A DNA stretch of 64,000 nt from DAHUXT01 sp036273675 (GTDB lineage Bacteria > Chloroflexota > Ktedonobacteria > Ktedonobacterales > JADMIN01). Location of the stretch: positions 96,189 to 160,188 of the forward strand of contig DASUHD010000093.1 of the NCBI GenBank assembly GCA_036273675.1, in the 5' to 3' direction. Below the pieces are notes generated by a model. That model worked only from the letters and a program-made list of their open reading frames with translations. It searched no databases and was not told the DNA's origin. Both the position numbers and the translations under genes were made by a program. Within the stretch, counting starts at the first letter, position 1; every line of letters begins with the position of its first letter. Below are positions 1 through 8,196 of the stretch, one piece after another.

Positions 1-498
1 CCGATGGCCTTGCGCCTCGTATTTGTCTCGCTACTCGTCACGACGATCTTCGTATGGCCGTTCGGCGCGCTTGGGGATCGGTTGGGAGCGAAGCGCCTCT
101 TTCTCTTTGGCGTTCTGGTCCAGGCTGGGACCTCCATTCTCACCAGTGTAACGCGCGAACCACTGCTACTCTTCGTGAGCTTCTCAATCGGGGGAATCGG
201 CACCGCAGCGCAGATAGCCAATGCCTACCCTCTGCTCACTCGTCTGGCGCCGTCGCGGCGAGTGGGTCTCTTCACCGGAGTAGATGCCGGATTGGTCTCC
301 ATCACCGCGTCCTTTGCGGGGATAGTTGTGGGCGCGCTCATTGATGCGTTTGGCTATAACATTCTCTTTCCGACCGTCGCTGTGCTCTACATCGCGGCAG
401 CGGTTCCCCTTGCCCTCCTGCAGGTGGAGCGCTCCCTGGGAGAACGCGAGCGCAGCGGGTCACTCGCCAGTGGCGCCAGCGCTGCGAGCACTGCATAA
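1..498 (+). CDS. MFS transporter, C-terminal part (cut by window edge)
   Basis: The reading frame is open from base 1, so the gene begins outside the window; the ATG at 4 is probably internal. The visible 165 residues hold about four hydrophobic segments. The stretch WPFGALGDRLGAKRLFLFG has the spacing of the G-x-x-x-D-R-x-G-x-[KR] loop between MFS helices, and is followed by LLTRLAPSRRVGLFTGVDAG, a typical loop before a later helix. The protein ends in a short polar Ser/Ala tail. The family exports or imports small molecules with a proton gradient in the cytoplasmic membrane; the substrate cannot be read. It converges on the P-type ATPase gene 104 bp away. Confidence 0.8.
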   Translation, partial: PMALRLVFVSLLVTTIFVWPFGALGDRLGAKRLFLFGVLVQAGTSILTSVTREPLLLFVSFSIGGIGTAAQIANAYPLLTRLAPSRRVGLFTGVDAGLVSITASFAGIVVGALIDAFGYNILFPTVAVLYIAAAVPLALLQVERSLGERERSGSLASGASAASTA

Positions 499-601
499 GC
501 ACCCGGCTGGCGCTCCCCTGAGCATATTGTTGGGGAGAAGAAGCGCAACGAGACAACGAGCCGAGGCCCTGCGTCCGCACGGCGCGTAGCGCCTGCCAGC
601 C

Positions 602-3256
602 TCATTCTCCGTGCTGGTTTCTGCCTTTGCGGTGGCCCATGCCGCGGATCGCATCATCGAGCGGATTCATGCCGAGATAGCGCGCGACGCTCTCGGTGCG
701 CCAGATCCAGCGCAGCAGGGGTAGCCAGAGGAGAGTCGCAGCGCTCACGAGTCCCCATTCAACCAGGGTCAGCGGCGCCAGCGCGAAGGTATCACGCAGC
801 GGCGGCGCCAGTTCCACCATGACAAACACCATCGCAAGGGCGCCCGCCAACACCGTGGGACGCCAGTCGCCGCTCAGGCGGTCTCCGCCAGTCCACCAGG
901 GTGTCGGTGGCTCCACAAAGACAACTAGCAATAGACCAGAGAAGACCAGGAAGGCAGACACCGCCGTCTGCGCATGGGTGAGCGCAAAGATGTCGAGAGG
1001 TGTGGGCTGTGCGGTTACGAACCCTGCCGTCGGGGAGGCGGCGCCGCCGTGGTCGATGGCAATAACTCCGTAGAAGAGCAACAGTCCGAGCGCTGCTGTG
1101 ACGATTGCCGCCGCTGAAACAAAATGGAGCAACTGGCGCCGGAGGTCAGCCCGAGACGCACGCTGAGGGTGCGCCCAGATGGCCAGCAGCACGGTCGGAA
1201 TGCCGACCGCGAGCAGCGTGATCAGTGACCCCTGACGGAGCGCTAATGGGAGCGGGCCCAATGCGAGAGACGAGACGACGAGCAGCCCGATCGCCGTGAC
1301 GCGCGCGAGAATGATCTTGAGAATGTCCTGCATCCCGTTCACGACGCGCTGCCCTTCCTGCATCGCAGGCACAAGGGTGGCGAACGAGTCCTGCATCAGC
1401 ACCATATCCGAGACGCTCCGTGCGGCCTGACTGCCGCTGTGCATGGCGATGGCGAGCTGCGCCTGCTTGAGCGATAACACATCGTTGACTCCATCCCCAA
1501 CCATAGCCACGTAATGCCCACGTGAGCGGAGCGCGCGGATGAGTCGTTCCTTGTGCTGTGGTGTGGTGCGTCCAAAAATGGTGCTGTCTTCGGCGATCTC
1601 CGCGAGTGCAACATCATCCAGCGCATCGAGTTCGGCGCCGCTGACGACTCGGAGTGCAGCGTTATCAAGTCCCGCCTGGCGGGCCAGCGCGGCGACGGTT
1701 TCGGGATAATCGCCTGAGATGATCTTTGGCTGGAGGCCCATAGCAAGGAACGAACGCAGTGTCTCGCGCGCCTCAGGCCGCAATTCATCGCTGAGGACCA
1801 CAAGACCAAGGGGCGTCAGACCAACTGGCAGGCGCGCATCCTCGTACAGGCGTTCTGGCGCGCCAACCTGTAGATCCTCAGCCACGGGAGAGTGGGCAAC
1901 CAGCAGAACGCGCAATCCCTGCTGCGCGCGATCGCGGATGACTGTTGTAATTGTCTCCCAGGACACACAGGAATCCAGAAATGGACGAAGTATCTCAGGA
2001 GCGCCCAGAACATAGACACCACGCAACGCAACAGATCGCGCTGTTGGACTATCTGGACATTCGTCAAAAGCTGCGGCGCTCCACTTGCGTGACGAGGAGA
2101 ACGGTACCTCGGCGATGACCGAGTGCGCCTCCGCAGGGAAGGCTGTCGCGATCGCTTCGCTCGTTTTGTTGTGGTCGTGTGTGCTGGCGACTATGATCCC
2201 GAGGAGTTGCTTGAGACTATCTGGGTTCTCGGTGAGTCCAAGCGTCTCTACGACTTGCAAGCGATTGGCTGTCAGCGTACCAGTCTTGTCCAGGCAGAGA
2301 ACGTCTACATGGCTGAGCGACTCGATCGCGTTGGCCTGTTGCACCAGCGCGCCGTAGCGTACGATCCGCACGGCGGCGATAGCATAGGCCAGAGCAATCG
2401 AGAGAAAGAGGCCATTGGGTACCAGCCCAGCGATGATCGTCGCATTCTGGACACCCTGTACGAGATCAATGCGGCGCACTATCGAATCGAGGACGAGCAG
2501 GAATTCCAGGTACAGCGCAATCAGGAGCGCCAGCCGAATGACGAAATTGATCTGCTCCTGGAGTGGCGTCAGGACGCGACGGAACGAGCGCGCGCCAGCC
2601 ATAACTGAATTAGCCAGACTTTGCGAACCCACCTTCTCGGCAACGTAGTAGCCTGTGCCGCTGGCGCAGAAGCTGCCAGAGTAGACAGGATCACCTGCGC
2701 GCTTAGGCACGATATCCGATTCGCCGGTGAGCAGCGATTCATCAACAGCCATGACCACTGTGGCGCTCCTGGAGATGCCATTGGAGGGGTCGCTGAGGAT
2801 TGTGCCGTCGAGCACGATTTGATCGCCCGGCCCGACGTGCAACACATCACCGACTACAAGGTCTTGCGGCGGCACATCATATTCTCGTGCCTCTCGAATC
2901 ACATGCGCGGTTGGCTGTGTAAGTACAGTGATTCGGTCGAGTGTGCGTTTGGCGCGTATCTCCTGCACAACGCTCACCAGGATATTGAGCAGAATGACGC
3001 CAACGGAGACCAACGCATCCATGAACTGTCCGAGTAGCGCGAGGATGAGGCCGAGCGTGAAGAGCACGATATTGATAAAGGTGAACATGTTCTCAGCGAT
3101 GATCTGCCAATAGCTTCGGCTGTTCGCGGGAGATACTCTGTTTCCCTGCCCATGGGTCCGTCGCTCGACGACCTCGCGCTCAGAAAGACCAGCCGGAGAC
3201 GAAGGCGAAGCGCCCATTTGGGCAACCGCTGTTGTTGCCTCATGTCGTTGATGCAT
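602..3256 (-). CDS. P-type cation-transporting ATPase (CtpE-like)
   Basis: This 884-residue protein has the full P-type ATPase layout: two N-terminal helices, actuator domain with TGES, helices M3-M4, the phosphorylation motif DKTGTLT near residue 321, the hinge motif MVGDGVNDVLSLKQA, and C-terminal helices. Overall it resembles actinobacterial CtpE, which has been linked to Ca2+ uptake, but the ion is inferred only. The M4 signature, PEGL in most P2-type pumps, reads VPNGL here, so the usual ion-binding Glu is Asn. The ATG at 3256 was chosen over an upstream in-frame TTG at 3268. It is convergent with the MFS gene and probably monocistronic. Confidence 0.9.
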   Translation of the reverse strand: MHQRHEATTAVAQMGASPSSPAGLSEREVVERRTHGQGNRVSPANSRSYWQIIAENMFTFINIVLFTLGLILALLGQFMDALVSVGVILLNILVSVVQEIRAKRTLDRITVLTQPTAHVIREAREYDVPPQDLVVGDVLHVGPGDQIVLDGTILSDPSNGISRSATVVMAVDESLLTGESDIVPKRAGDPVYSGSFCASGTGYYVAEKVGSQSLANSVMAGARSFRRVLTPLQEQINFVIRLALLIALYLEFLLVLDSIVRRIDLVQGVQNATIIAGLVPNGLFLSIALAYAIAAVRIVRYGALVQQANAIESLSHVDVLCLDKTGTLTANRLQVVETLGLTENPDSLKQLLGIIVASTHDHNKTSEAIATAFPAEAHSVIAEVPFSSSRKWSAAAFDECPDSPTARSVALRGVYVLGAPEILRPFLDSCVSWETITTVIRDRAQQGLRVLLVAHSPVAEDLQVGAPERLYEDARLPVGLTPLGLVVLSDELRPEARETLRSFLAMGLQPKIISGDYPETVAALARQAGLDNAALRVVSGAELDALDDVALAEIAEDSTIFGRTTPQHKERLIRALRSRGHYVAMVGDGVNDVLSLKQAQLAIAMHSGSQAARSVSDMVLMQDSFATLVPAMQEGQRVVNGMQDILKIILARVTAIGLLVVSSLALGPLPLALRQGSLITLLAVGIPTVLLAIWAHPQRASRADLRRQLLHFVSAAAIVTAALGLLLFYGVIAIDHGGAASPTAGFVTAQPTPLDIFALTHAQTAVSAFLVFSGLLLVVFVEPPTPWWTGGDRLSGDWRPTVLAGALAMVFVMVELAPPLRDTFALAPLTLVEWGLVSAATLLWLPLLRWIWRTESVARYLGMNPLDDAIRGMGHRKGRNQHGE

Positions 3257-3835
3257 AGATGCCCCCAAACGGTATCCAGGCTAGTCTAGGCTATTGGAGT
3301 CCGAGTTCCCATGACGCATAGCTGAACGCATAATCTACTCGATAGTAGGGCGTGCTACATGTCCTCTGATCGGACAGCGGGATTGCCACAAGTGCCTGCC
3401 CAAGTCCAATCATGCTCCATGAGCATGGATGCGAGCGCACACAGAAAGGCACACAACCGCACAACGTCGATTGCATGGGCTGAGCAGGTTTCGCAATTAC
3501 AGGCGACGCCTGATTATGGTGCGCCGGGATGTGTTGGCACACGGAAGCATTCAATGATGCATGTGGGAGCGCTACAGTCGTCGCGAGACATGCCGCACGG
3601 AGTACGCGATTGTGGCCGCTGGGGGATGCAAGCCGAATTTTGCGCTAGCTTATCGGTCGTGGTGGGCATTGATCGGGGCTTCATTTGTGCCGCGCGTTTA
3701 GGGGACGTTCCAAGTAGCGGCAGCCGCGGCAGCAAGTGACCTACATCTGTGGCGGCGTGGGCTGAGTCAGTGTCAGTGGCCCGCAATCTATGTTGCAGAG
3801 TGTCGTGAGTTTTTCCGATCGATCGTCTGCCGTCA
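3257..3835. other. Intergenic stretch with no convincing gene
   Basis: About 580 bp between the P-type ATPase start and the DUF6794-like gene. The open frames here lack a start with a ribosome binding site and lack recognisable motifs. A small perfect hairpin (CATGCTC, loop CAT, GAGCATG) lies at 3411-3427. The left boundary of the accessory region probably falls in or near this stretch. Confidence 0.5.
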
Positions 3836-4222
3836 ATGAACGAGGGGGCTGTCAAGGTGTCATTAGGCGATACTAGCAACAACGGTCGCAACGGCGCCCA
3901 AAGTGATACGGGAGATATAGGCGCCAAGGCGAAAGGTGGAAATTGGCCGCAATCCGTGGATGAGGCGGTGGATCGCCTTCTTGCTGGGATTTCGGACGAA
4001 GATAAAGGGACCGTGCGCTCTACGCCGAAGGATGAGCTGTATACGTTTCACTTTGGCTGGGGGATGGGTATTCGCAACGCCTTTGGGTTTTGGCAGGGCA
4101 ATGCGGCGCTGTTGAAGTCGTGCGCGGAGGCGCAATATGGACCTGACGCCACGTTCATCCATCCCGATAGCGCGTCGGGAGTGATTATCGAGGCAGTGTG
4201 GCAGCGGCTGTGCGATGAATAG
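3836..4222 (+). CDS. DUF6794-like small protein
   Basis: A 128-residue soluble protein. Residues from about 40 on (WPQSVDEAVDRLL, TPKDELYTFHFGWGMGIRN, HPDSASGVIIEAVWQRL) match the pattern I associate with DUF6794, a short uncharacterised domain: a DEAV-type helix, a [LF]HFxxGMxIRNxFG core and a C-terminal HPDxASGVIIExxW helix. No catalytic residues are known. The first ~35 residues are polar Gly/Asn/Asp-rich filler. GTG at 3857, eight codons in, has a better ribosome binding site (GAGGGGG) than the ATG at 3836, so the true protein may be 121 residues. It sits alone in the accessory region. Confidence 0.7.
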   Translation: MNEGAVKVSLGDTSNNGRNGAQSDTGDIGAKAKGGNWPQSVDEAVDRLLAGISDEDKGTVRSTPKDELYTFHFGWGMGIRNAFGFWQGNAALLKSCAEAQYGPDATFIHPDSASGVIIEAVWQRLCDE

Positions 4223-4565
4223 GGGCGCTGCGATGCATTAACGAGGCGTGCGCGTGTTGGGGTTGCGATGATTGCGATGATCGGGAATCGGACCGCAAAC
4301 AGACGGTGCCCTGCATTGGGGCAAGCGTTTGGTGGCGCACGTGGACGATGGTAGGGACGATAGTGGGGACGAGCTTACCACCGTACGCAATGGCTTCTGC
4401 GACACGAGTGACCGCCTTCGAAGCCATAGCCATCCTCAGCCATCCTCGCGAAAGACCACTCTGAATACCAAGCGCGTCGTAGCCCTCATCGAGGAATACG
4501 TATAGGCGATGAGGACAACGACTCGGATGGGTTAATGGCGAGGATAGGGGAGTAGGTCAATCCGA
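4223..4565. other. Intergenic, nothing recognised
   Basis: About 340 bp between the DUF6794-like gene and the small membrane protein. Short minus-strand frames exist, but none has a recognisable domain or a good ribosome binding site. Confidence 0.4.
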
Positions 4566-4934
4566 CTACCGTTTTCTGCCAAGAGCGAAGGCGCCACTCG
4601 CCTGATGGCCCAGCCAGCCCAGCACGGCGTACAGGAGTAGGCCAAACGCCAGCCCAATTGCTTCCTGTTGACTGCCCACCACCACGGGCGTGGGGCTCTT
4701 GGCCATCAAGAATGCCAGGAGGGTGATCACCCAGTAGGGCACGACCGCCCAGGTGACGGCCGCCTGCCAGTTGCCCGAGAACCAACCTATCACCGATGGC
4801 AACACGAGCGCTACCACCGCGCCAATGACACCAAGCGGGGCGGATGATCCATTCGTGGTGCTGAGAATGAAGAGCAGGACGGCTTCGACGCCCGCCAGCA
4901 CCCAGATGAGGACGGTACCACGCAACAACTGCAT
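4566..4934 (-). CDS. Small four-helix membrane protein
   Basis: A 122-residue hydrophobic protein with about four predicted membrane segments (VLIWVLAGVEAVLLFIL, LGVIGAVVALVLPSVIGW, AVTWAVVPYWVITLLAFLM, IGLAFGLLLYAVLGWLG) and a basic C-terminus. I do not recognise the family. The start at 4934 was chosen because GAAGGAG lies 7 bases upstream; longer versions starting further upstream would add a polar, unlikely N-terminus. It lies between the DUF6794-like gene and the CRISPR-like repeats, in probable accessory DNA. Confidence 0.65.
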   Translation of the reverse strand: MQLLRGTVLIWVLAGVEAVLLFILSTTNGSSAPLGVIGAVVALVLPSVIGWFSGNWQAAVTWAVVPYWVITLLAFLMAKSPTPVVVGSQQEAIGLAFGLLLYAVLGWLGHQASGAFALGRKR

Positions 4935-5028
4935 GTGAAATGCTCCTTCGCACTGGCTTCCCACTCCCAAATAGGAAGCGCACGTAGTGTATCGCGAGGC
5001 GCAAGCGTCGTCCACGCGCACCGATAAT

Positions 5029-5061
5029 GGTCATGTCATGGTCATGTCATGGTCATGTCAT
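5029..5061. repeat. Three tandem copies of an 11-bp unit
   Basis: GGTCATGTCAT occurs three times head to tail (5029-5039, 5040-5050, 5051-5061), followed by a degenerate GGTCGTGG. The array starts about 95 bp upstream of the membrane-protein start codon and ends 37 bp before the CRISPR-like repeat. It could be a slipped-strand repeat or an iteron-like protein binding site. Confidence 0.85.
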
Positions 5062-5097
5062 GGTCGTGGTTGCCACGAGCAGTTGTGAGGATGGAGT

Positions 5098-5187
5098 CGG
5101 TTCACCCCCACGTGTGTGGGGACGGCCGTTGTTCGCGCAGATGCGCAATCGTGCCACTCGGTTCACCCCCACGTGTGTGGGGACGGC
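5098..5187. CRISPR. One-spacer type I-E-like CRISPR, no cas genes
   Basis: Two identical 29-bp repeats at 5098-5126 and 5159-5187 flank a 32-bp spacer (5127-5158). The 29/32 geometry is that of type I-E arrays. The repeat begins CGGTTCACCCCCACG and contains the stem CCCCAC-GTGT-GTGGGG, like I-E repeats of Actinobacteria and Chloroflexota. No degenerate terminal repeat and no cas gene is visible in the window. Identity of all 29 bases makes chance very unlikely. Transcription direction is not certain. Confidence 0.85.
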
Positions 5188-5668
5188 ACTAGATTGTTTC
5201 TAGTGTATCAGGTGCTCATACCCCTCGAAGTATCATCAGCAACCGAGCGGTGTTTCGTGGGCCAGTGAAGGGGTATCGAGATGGTCCACGCCGTCGTAGC
5301 ATGTGACTGAGATTTAGACTCTGCGCTGGTTAGGTTTATGAATACAACGGTGCTAGGCTCTCAACGGTGGTGATTTCGTTGGCGCGCTGCTCGGCAGGGT
5401 CGATCGCGTGCTCCTTGAGGCGGGCGGGCAGGACATTGAGGTTCAGTCGCATCGCGACGCGCAATATGAGGGTAATCGAGCTGAGTAGTGTTGTAACCCG
5501 GCTCGTGAGGCCAGTAGTGAATGCGTACCTGATACCCCTCATATGCCCCACCTAGCAGCAGAGCACGCATCAGCCCACGCCTGCGTGTACCAGGAGAAAC
5601 GCCTCCCGACTCGAAGGCCACGGAGGCGCTGAATGCATTACTCGAACTGGCGAAGGCGCTCAAACTTG
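5188..5668. other. Degraded region; possible minus-strand gene remnant
   Basis: No intact gene is supported. On the minus strand, 5336-5551 encodes a 71-residue frame ending RLNLNVLPARLKEHAI...LAPLYS that has coding-like composition but no ribosome binding site and no family I know. On the plus strand, 5580-5700 encodes a coding-like stretch (SKATEALNALLELAKALKLV) with no start codon. This is most likely remnants of decayed accessory genes. Confidence 0.4.
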
Positions 5669-6035
5669 TCACACCCTTGGTAGCTGCGCGACCTCAGACG
5701 GGCGCTGGTCTTCATGGTCTCGTTGGTCGAGATAGAAGCGTTGGAGCATCATCAGGCACCAGACGACCCACACAGCGGCGGCGATGCCGAGGGGCAAACG
5801 CGACAAGCGCCAGGGGGAGCCATTGATCCCAGAGAAGCGCCAGGGCGAACATGACGAACGCCAGTGGCGCGATGATAGCCGCGCAGAGCAGGTTCCACCA
5901 GAGGGTCGATAAAGGGATAAACCTTCCGGTGGGCCTGCTCTCTGTCTGCGCTGTGTCTGATGAATCAGATGGTGCGTTGAGACTTGCCTTCGATGAAGCC
6001 GAGGCGTTGGGGAGATCGCCGTCGGTGTCAGGCAT
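5669..6035 (-). pseudogene. Small two-helix membrane protein gene with a frameshift
   Basis: The reading frame starts at ATG 6035 (MPDTDGDLPNASAS...), encodes an acidic/serine-rich N-terminus and a hydrophobic segment (NLLCAAIIAPLAFVMFALALLW), then near 5790-5815 loses sense. The natural continuation (PLGIAAAVWVVWCLMMLQ, then a charged tail to the stop at 5669) lies in the neighbouring frame. A one-base indel, perhaps in the run of five C/G at about 5813, would restore one protein of about 120 residues with two membrane helices. The start lies four bases after the stop of the minus-strand frame at 6040. I do not know the family. A sequencing error is possible. Confidence 0.55.
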
Positions 6036-6039
6036 GGTG

Positions 6040-6270
6040 CTACTCGTTCTGCTCGTCAGGTTGGCTATCGTTCGTCCAGGGATTAGCGCCATTATACGGG
6101 AAGAGGGGATCGGTGCGTCGGCGATTGGCGCTTGCGGCCTCGATCTCGGCGAGGCTGAACACGCTCGTTGGCGACTCGTGATCAGGCGGTGGCGCGTTGA
6201 AGCGGGCGCGAATGGCGTTGCAGTGGCACGTCCAGCTCGCCGGGCAATCACGCGGCAGGCACAGGAGCGC
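6040..6270 (-). CDS. Possible C-terminal fragment of an unknown protein
   Basis: The last ~60 codons of this minus-strand frame (ending ...PLFPYNGANPWTNDSQPDEQNE) have coding-like codon use, and the stop lies four bases before the ATG of the next minus-strand gene, as in an operon. No start codon is visible in the supported part. Further upstream the frame overlaps the DUF4326 gene on the other strand, where the plus strand is clearly the coding one. I read it as a 5'-truncated remnant. No domain is recognised. Confidence 0.3.
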   Translation of the reverse strand, partial: ALLCLPRDCPASWTCHCNAIRARFNAPPPDHESPTSVFSLAEIEAASANRRRTDPLFPYNGANPWTNDSQPDEQNE

Positions 6271-6490
6271 GTATCGGGAATGGCTGCTGAAAACGCCAGC
6301 CCTGCTCGAACGGCTACCAGAGCTACGCGGGAAGGTGCTTGGCTGTTGGTGTGCGCCCAAAGGCGGGATCGTCGGCAACCTGCACGGCGAGACGTGCCAC
6401 GGTGAAGTGCTGGCGTGGCTCGCCGATCATCCAGCGTTTGTACAAGCGCATCATGTCTCTTCTCAGGCGAAGGTTGGTGGCGCGGCATGA
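6197..6490 (+). CDS. DUF4326 protein, N-terminally truncated
   Basis: The C-terminal ~70 residues are a clear DUF4326 match: AYREWLLKTPALLERLPELRGKVLGCWC followed by AP and, after a short insert, ETCHGEVLAWLADH. The CWCAP and CHG.VLA motifs carry the cysteines and histidine of this small phage- and element-associated domain, whose function is unknown. The N-terminal half of the family (usually with a WGNPF motif) is not seen in any frame upstream, so the gene looks 5'-truncated; the TTG at 6197 is only the first available start. Its stop overlaps the excisionase start as ATGA, which supports a real operon order with xis and int. Confidence 0.65.
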   Translation: MKRARMALQWHVQLAGQSRGRHRSAYREWLLKTPALLERLPELRGKVLGCWCAPKGGIVGNLHGETCHGEVLAWLADHPAFVQAHHVSSQAKVGGAA

Positions 6491-6765
6491 GTGCTCAGAC
6501 AGCGCGTAAGCAGACGGCCTCGAAGGGCCAGAAACAGAAACGCACGCCGCGCAAGCGGACGCTGCCCGGAGATGGGCTGGTGCTCTATAGCGTCGAGGAG
6601 GCAGCCAACCGTCTCAACATCGGGCGCACTGTCGCCTATCGGCTGGTTGGCACAGGTATCATTGAGTCGTTCAAGGTGGCAGGGCTGCGACGGATCACGG
6701 TAGATGCGCTGGCGCGCTACGTCGAGCAGTGCCAAATGCTGACCACGCGCAAGCGATCCGCGTAG
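6487..6765 (+). CDS. Excisionase-type helix-turn-helix protein
   Basis: A 92-residue protein with a basic N-terminus (about residues 1-30, Lys/Arg-rich) and a MerR-like/excisionase winged HTH: LYSVEEAANRLNIGRTVAYR, a turn, then a wing with the G(L/R)RR.I motif (VAGLRRITVDAL). Proteins of this kind bind att sites and direct the integrase toward excision, or act as small repressors. The start ATG overlaps the TGA of the DUF4326 gene, and the integrase begins 37 bp downstream, so xis and int probably share a transcript. Specific role is inferred from context. Confidence 0.8.
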   Translation: MSAQTARKQTASKGQKQKRTPRKRTLPGDGLVLYSVEEAANRLNIGRTVAYRLVGTGIIESFKVAGLRRITVDALARYVEQCQMLTTRKRSA

Positions 6766-6802
6766 CCAGTCTGAAAGAGAAGAGAAGAGAAGGGATACCC
6801 AT

Positions 6803-7951
6803 ATGCCGGGACGCCGGGGACGTGGTGAAGGCTCGATCTATCGGCGCAGTCGTGATGGGCGCTGGGTTGGCTCGGTGGTGCTCGCCGAGACAGGCAAGCG
6901 CAAGTCCGTGACAGGCGCGACACGACAGGAGGTCCAGCGCAAACTGAGCGCGCTCGTGCGCGACATTGAGCAGGGACTTTCGCCGGGAGATGGGCGACAG
7001 ACGGTGGCGCAGTACCTGACCAGTTGGCTGGAAACGATCAAGCCGACGATGGAAGAGAGTACGTGGGTGACCCATGGGTCATATGCCCGCATGCATTTCA
7101 TTCCGGCGCTGGGCCGTATGCAACTGATGCAGTTGACGCCGCAGCGGATTCAGGCGTTTTATGCGCGTCTGCTGGCGGGTGGGCTATCGAGCACGACGGT
7201 CAATCACATGCACGGGAGTCTGCATAAGGCGCTGGATGCGGCGGTGCGGCTCGGCCTGGTGGCGCGCAACGTCACTGAGTTGGTGGATGTGCCGCGGATG
7301 GCGTCGCATGAGATTCATCCGTTGACCAAAGAACAGGCGCGTCAGTTGCTCTATGTGGCGCGTGGTGAACGGCTGGAGGCGTTGTTCACGCTGGCATTGG
7401 CGACGGGGATGCGACAGGGCGAGATCCTTGCGTTGCACTGGCGCGACGTGGATCTCGACGCGCGGGCGCTGTCGGTGCGGTGGAGTCTGCGCTATCACCA
7501 GGGGGTGTTCACGGTGAAAGAGCCCAAGACGCGGAGAAGTCGGCGACGGATCGCACTGGCCGAGCAGACGGTTGAAGCGTTGCGGGCGCATCGCACACGC
7601 CAGCTCGGCGAACGGCTGAAGGCAGGGTCGGGGTGGCAGGGAGCGGCGTGGGATGATCTGGTGTTCTGCACGGAGATTGGATCACCGCTGACCTCCAACG
7701 GACAGGTACGCAGCACGCTCAGGCGCATCATCCGGCATGCGAGTCCTGCTGCCCCTCTGCCCGCGATTCGCTTCCATGATCTGCGCCACACCTGTGCGAC
7801 GCTGGCGCTGGCCTCGAACGTGAACCCGAAGGTCGTGTCAGAGATGCTTGGCCACTCGACCGTTGCGATCACGCTGGACATCTATTCGCATGTCTTGCCT
7901 GACATGCAAGAGGATGCCGCCGCAGCGGTCGCGGCGATGCTCTATGGATAG
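6803..7951 (+). CDS. Tyrosine recombinase / phage-type integrase
   Basis: A 382-residue site-specific recombinase. Residues ~1-50 form an AP2-like arm-binding domain (GEGSIYRRSRDGRWVGSV), ~60-150 a SAM-like core-binding domain (VAQYLTSWLETIKPTM), and ~170-380 the catalytic domain. Visible catalytic residues are Arg in ATGMRQGE (~203), a Lys in the beta-hairpin region (VKEPKTRRSRRR), HDLRHT (~325), the second His in LGHS (~350) and the nucleophile Tyr in IYSHV (~360). It cuts and rejoins DNA between attP and attB. It is followed at 172 bp by the 3' end of tRNA-Arg, a favoured attB for this class, which supports an integrated element lying to the left. Confidence 0.95.
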   Translation: MPGRRGRGEGSIYRRSRDGRWVGSVVLAETGKRKSVTGATRQEVQRKLSALVRDIEQGLSPGDGRQTVAQYLTSWLETIKPTMEESTWVTHGSYARMHFIPALGRMQLMQLTPQRIQAFYARLLAGGLSSTTVNHMHGSLHKALDAAVRLGLVARNVTELVDVPRMASHEIHPLTKEQARQLLYVARGERLEALFTLALATGMRQGEILALHWRDVDLDARALSVRWSLRYHQGVFTVKEPKTRRSRRRIALAEQTVEALRAHRTRQLGERLKAGSGWQGAAWDDLVFCTEIGSPLTSNGQVRSTLRRIIRHASPAAPLPAIRFHDLRHTCATLALASNVNPKVVSEMLGHSTVAITLDIYSHVLPDMQEDAAAAVAAMLYG

Positions 7952-8123
7952 CTGGATGATAGTGGGGCTTCCTGCGTCGAAGTGTGGCAGTGATTGATTG
8001 ATTGATTGCGGCAGTGATTTTGAGGGTATGCTGTCAGATATGCTGTCAAGGGACCGTTTGGTGGAAAGATGCGGGAGGAGGCTGATAGGCGCAAAGGCTG
8101 TATTCTAACGGGTTACTGAAGGG

Positions 8124-8196
8124 TGGCCCCGACAGGAATCGAACCTGCGACACATGGTTTAGGAAACCACTGCTCTATCCCCTGAGCTACGGGGCC
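8124..8196 (-). tRNA. tRNA-Arg (anticodon CCT)
   Basis: The minus strand folds into a standard 73-nt cloverleaf: acceptor GGCCCCG/CGGGGCC with discriminator A, D arm with AGCTCAGGGGATAGAGC, anticodon stem TGGTT/AACCA around loop TCCTAAA region giving anticodon CCT, and T arm GCAGGTTCGATTCCTGT. No CCA is encoded. Its 3' end faces the integrase gene, so it is the likely integration target of the element on its left. Confidence 0.95.

Noticed and set aside
3359..3739. 126-codon ORF between the P-type ATPase and the DUF6794-like gene
   Set aside because: No ribosome binding site, no motif, and mixed codon positions; probably non-coding.
4395..4403. Nine bases (CTGCGACAC) shared with the tRNA-Arg 3' part as a possible attL
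   Set aside because: The match is too short and does not extend to the acceptor end, so it is likely chance.
5712..6488. Long 258-codon minus-strand frame
   Set aside because: Only its last part (from 6035) reads like protein; upstream it runs antisense to the DUF4326 gene, and its C-terminus is out of frame with the natural continuation.
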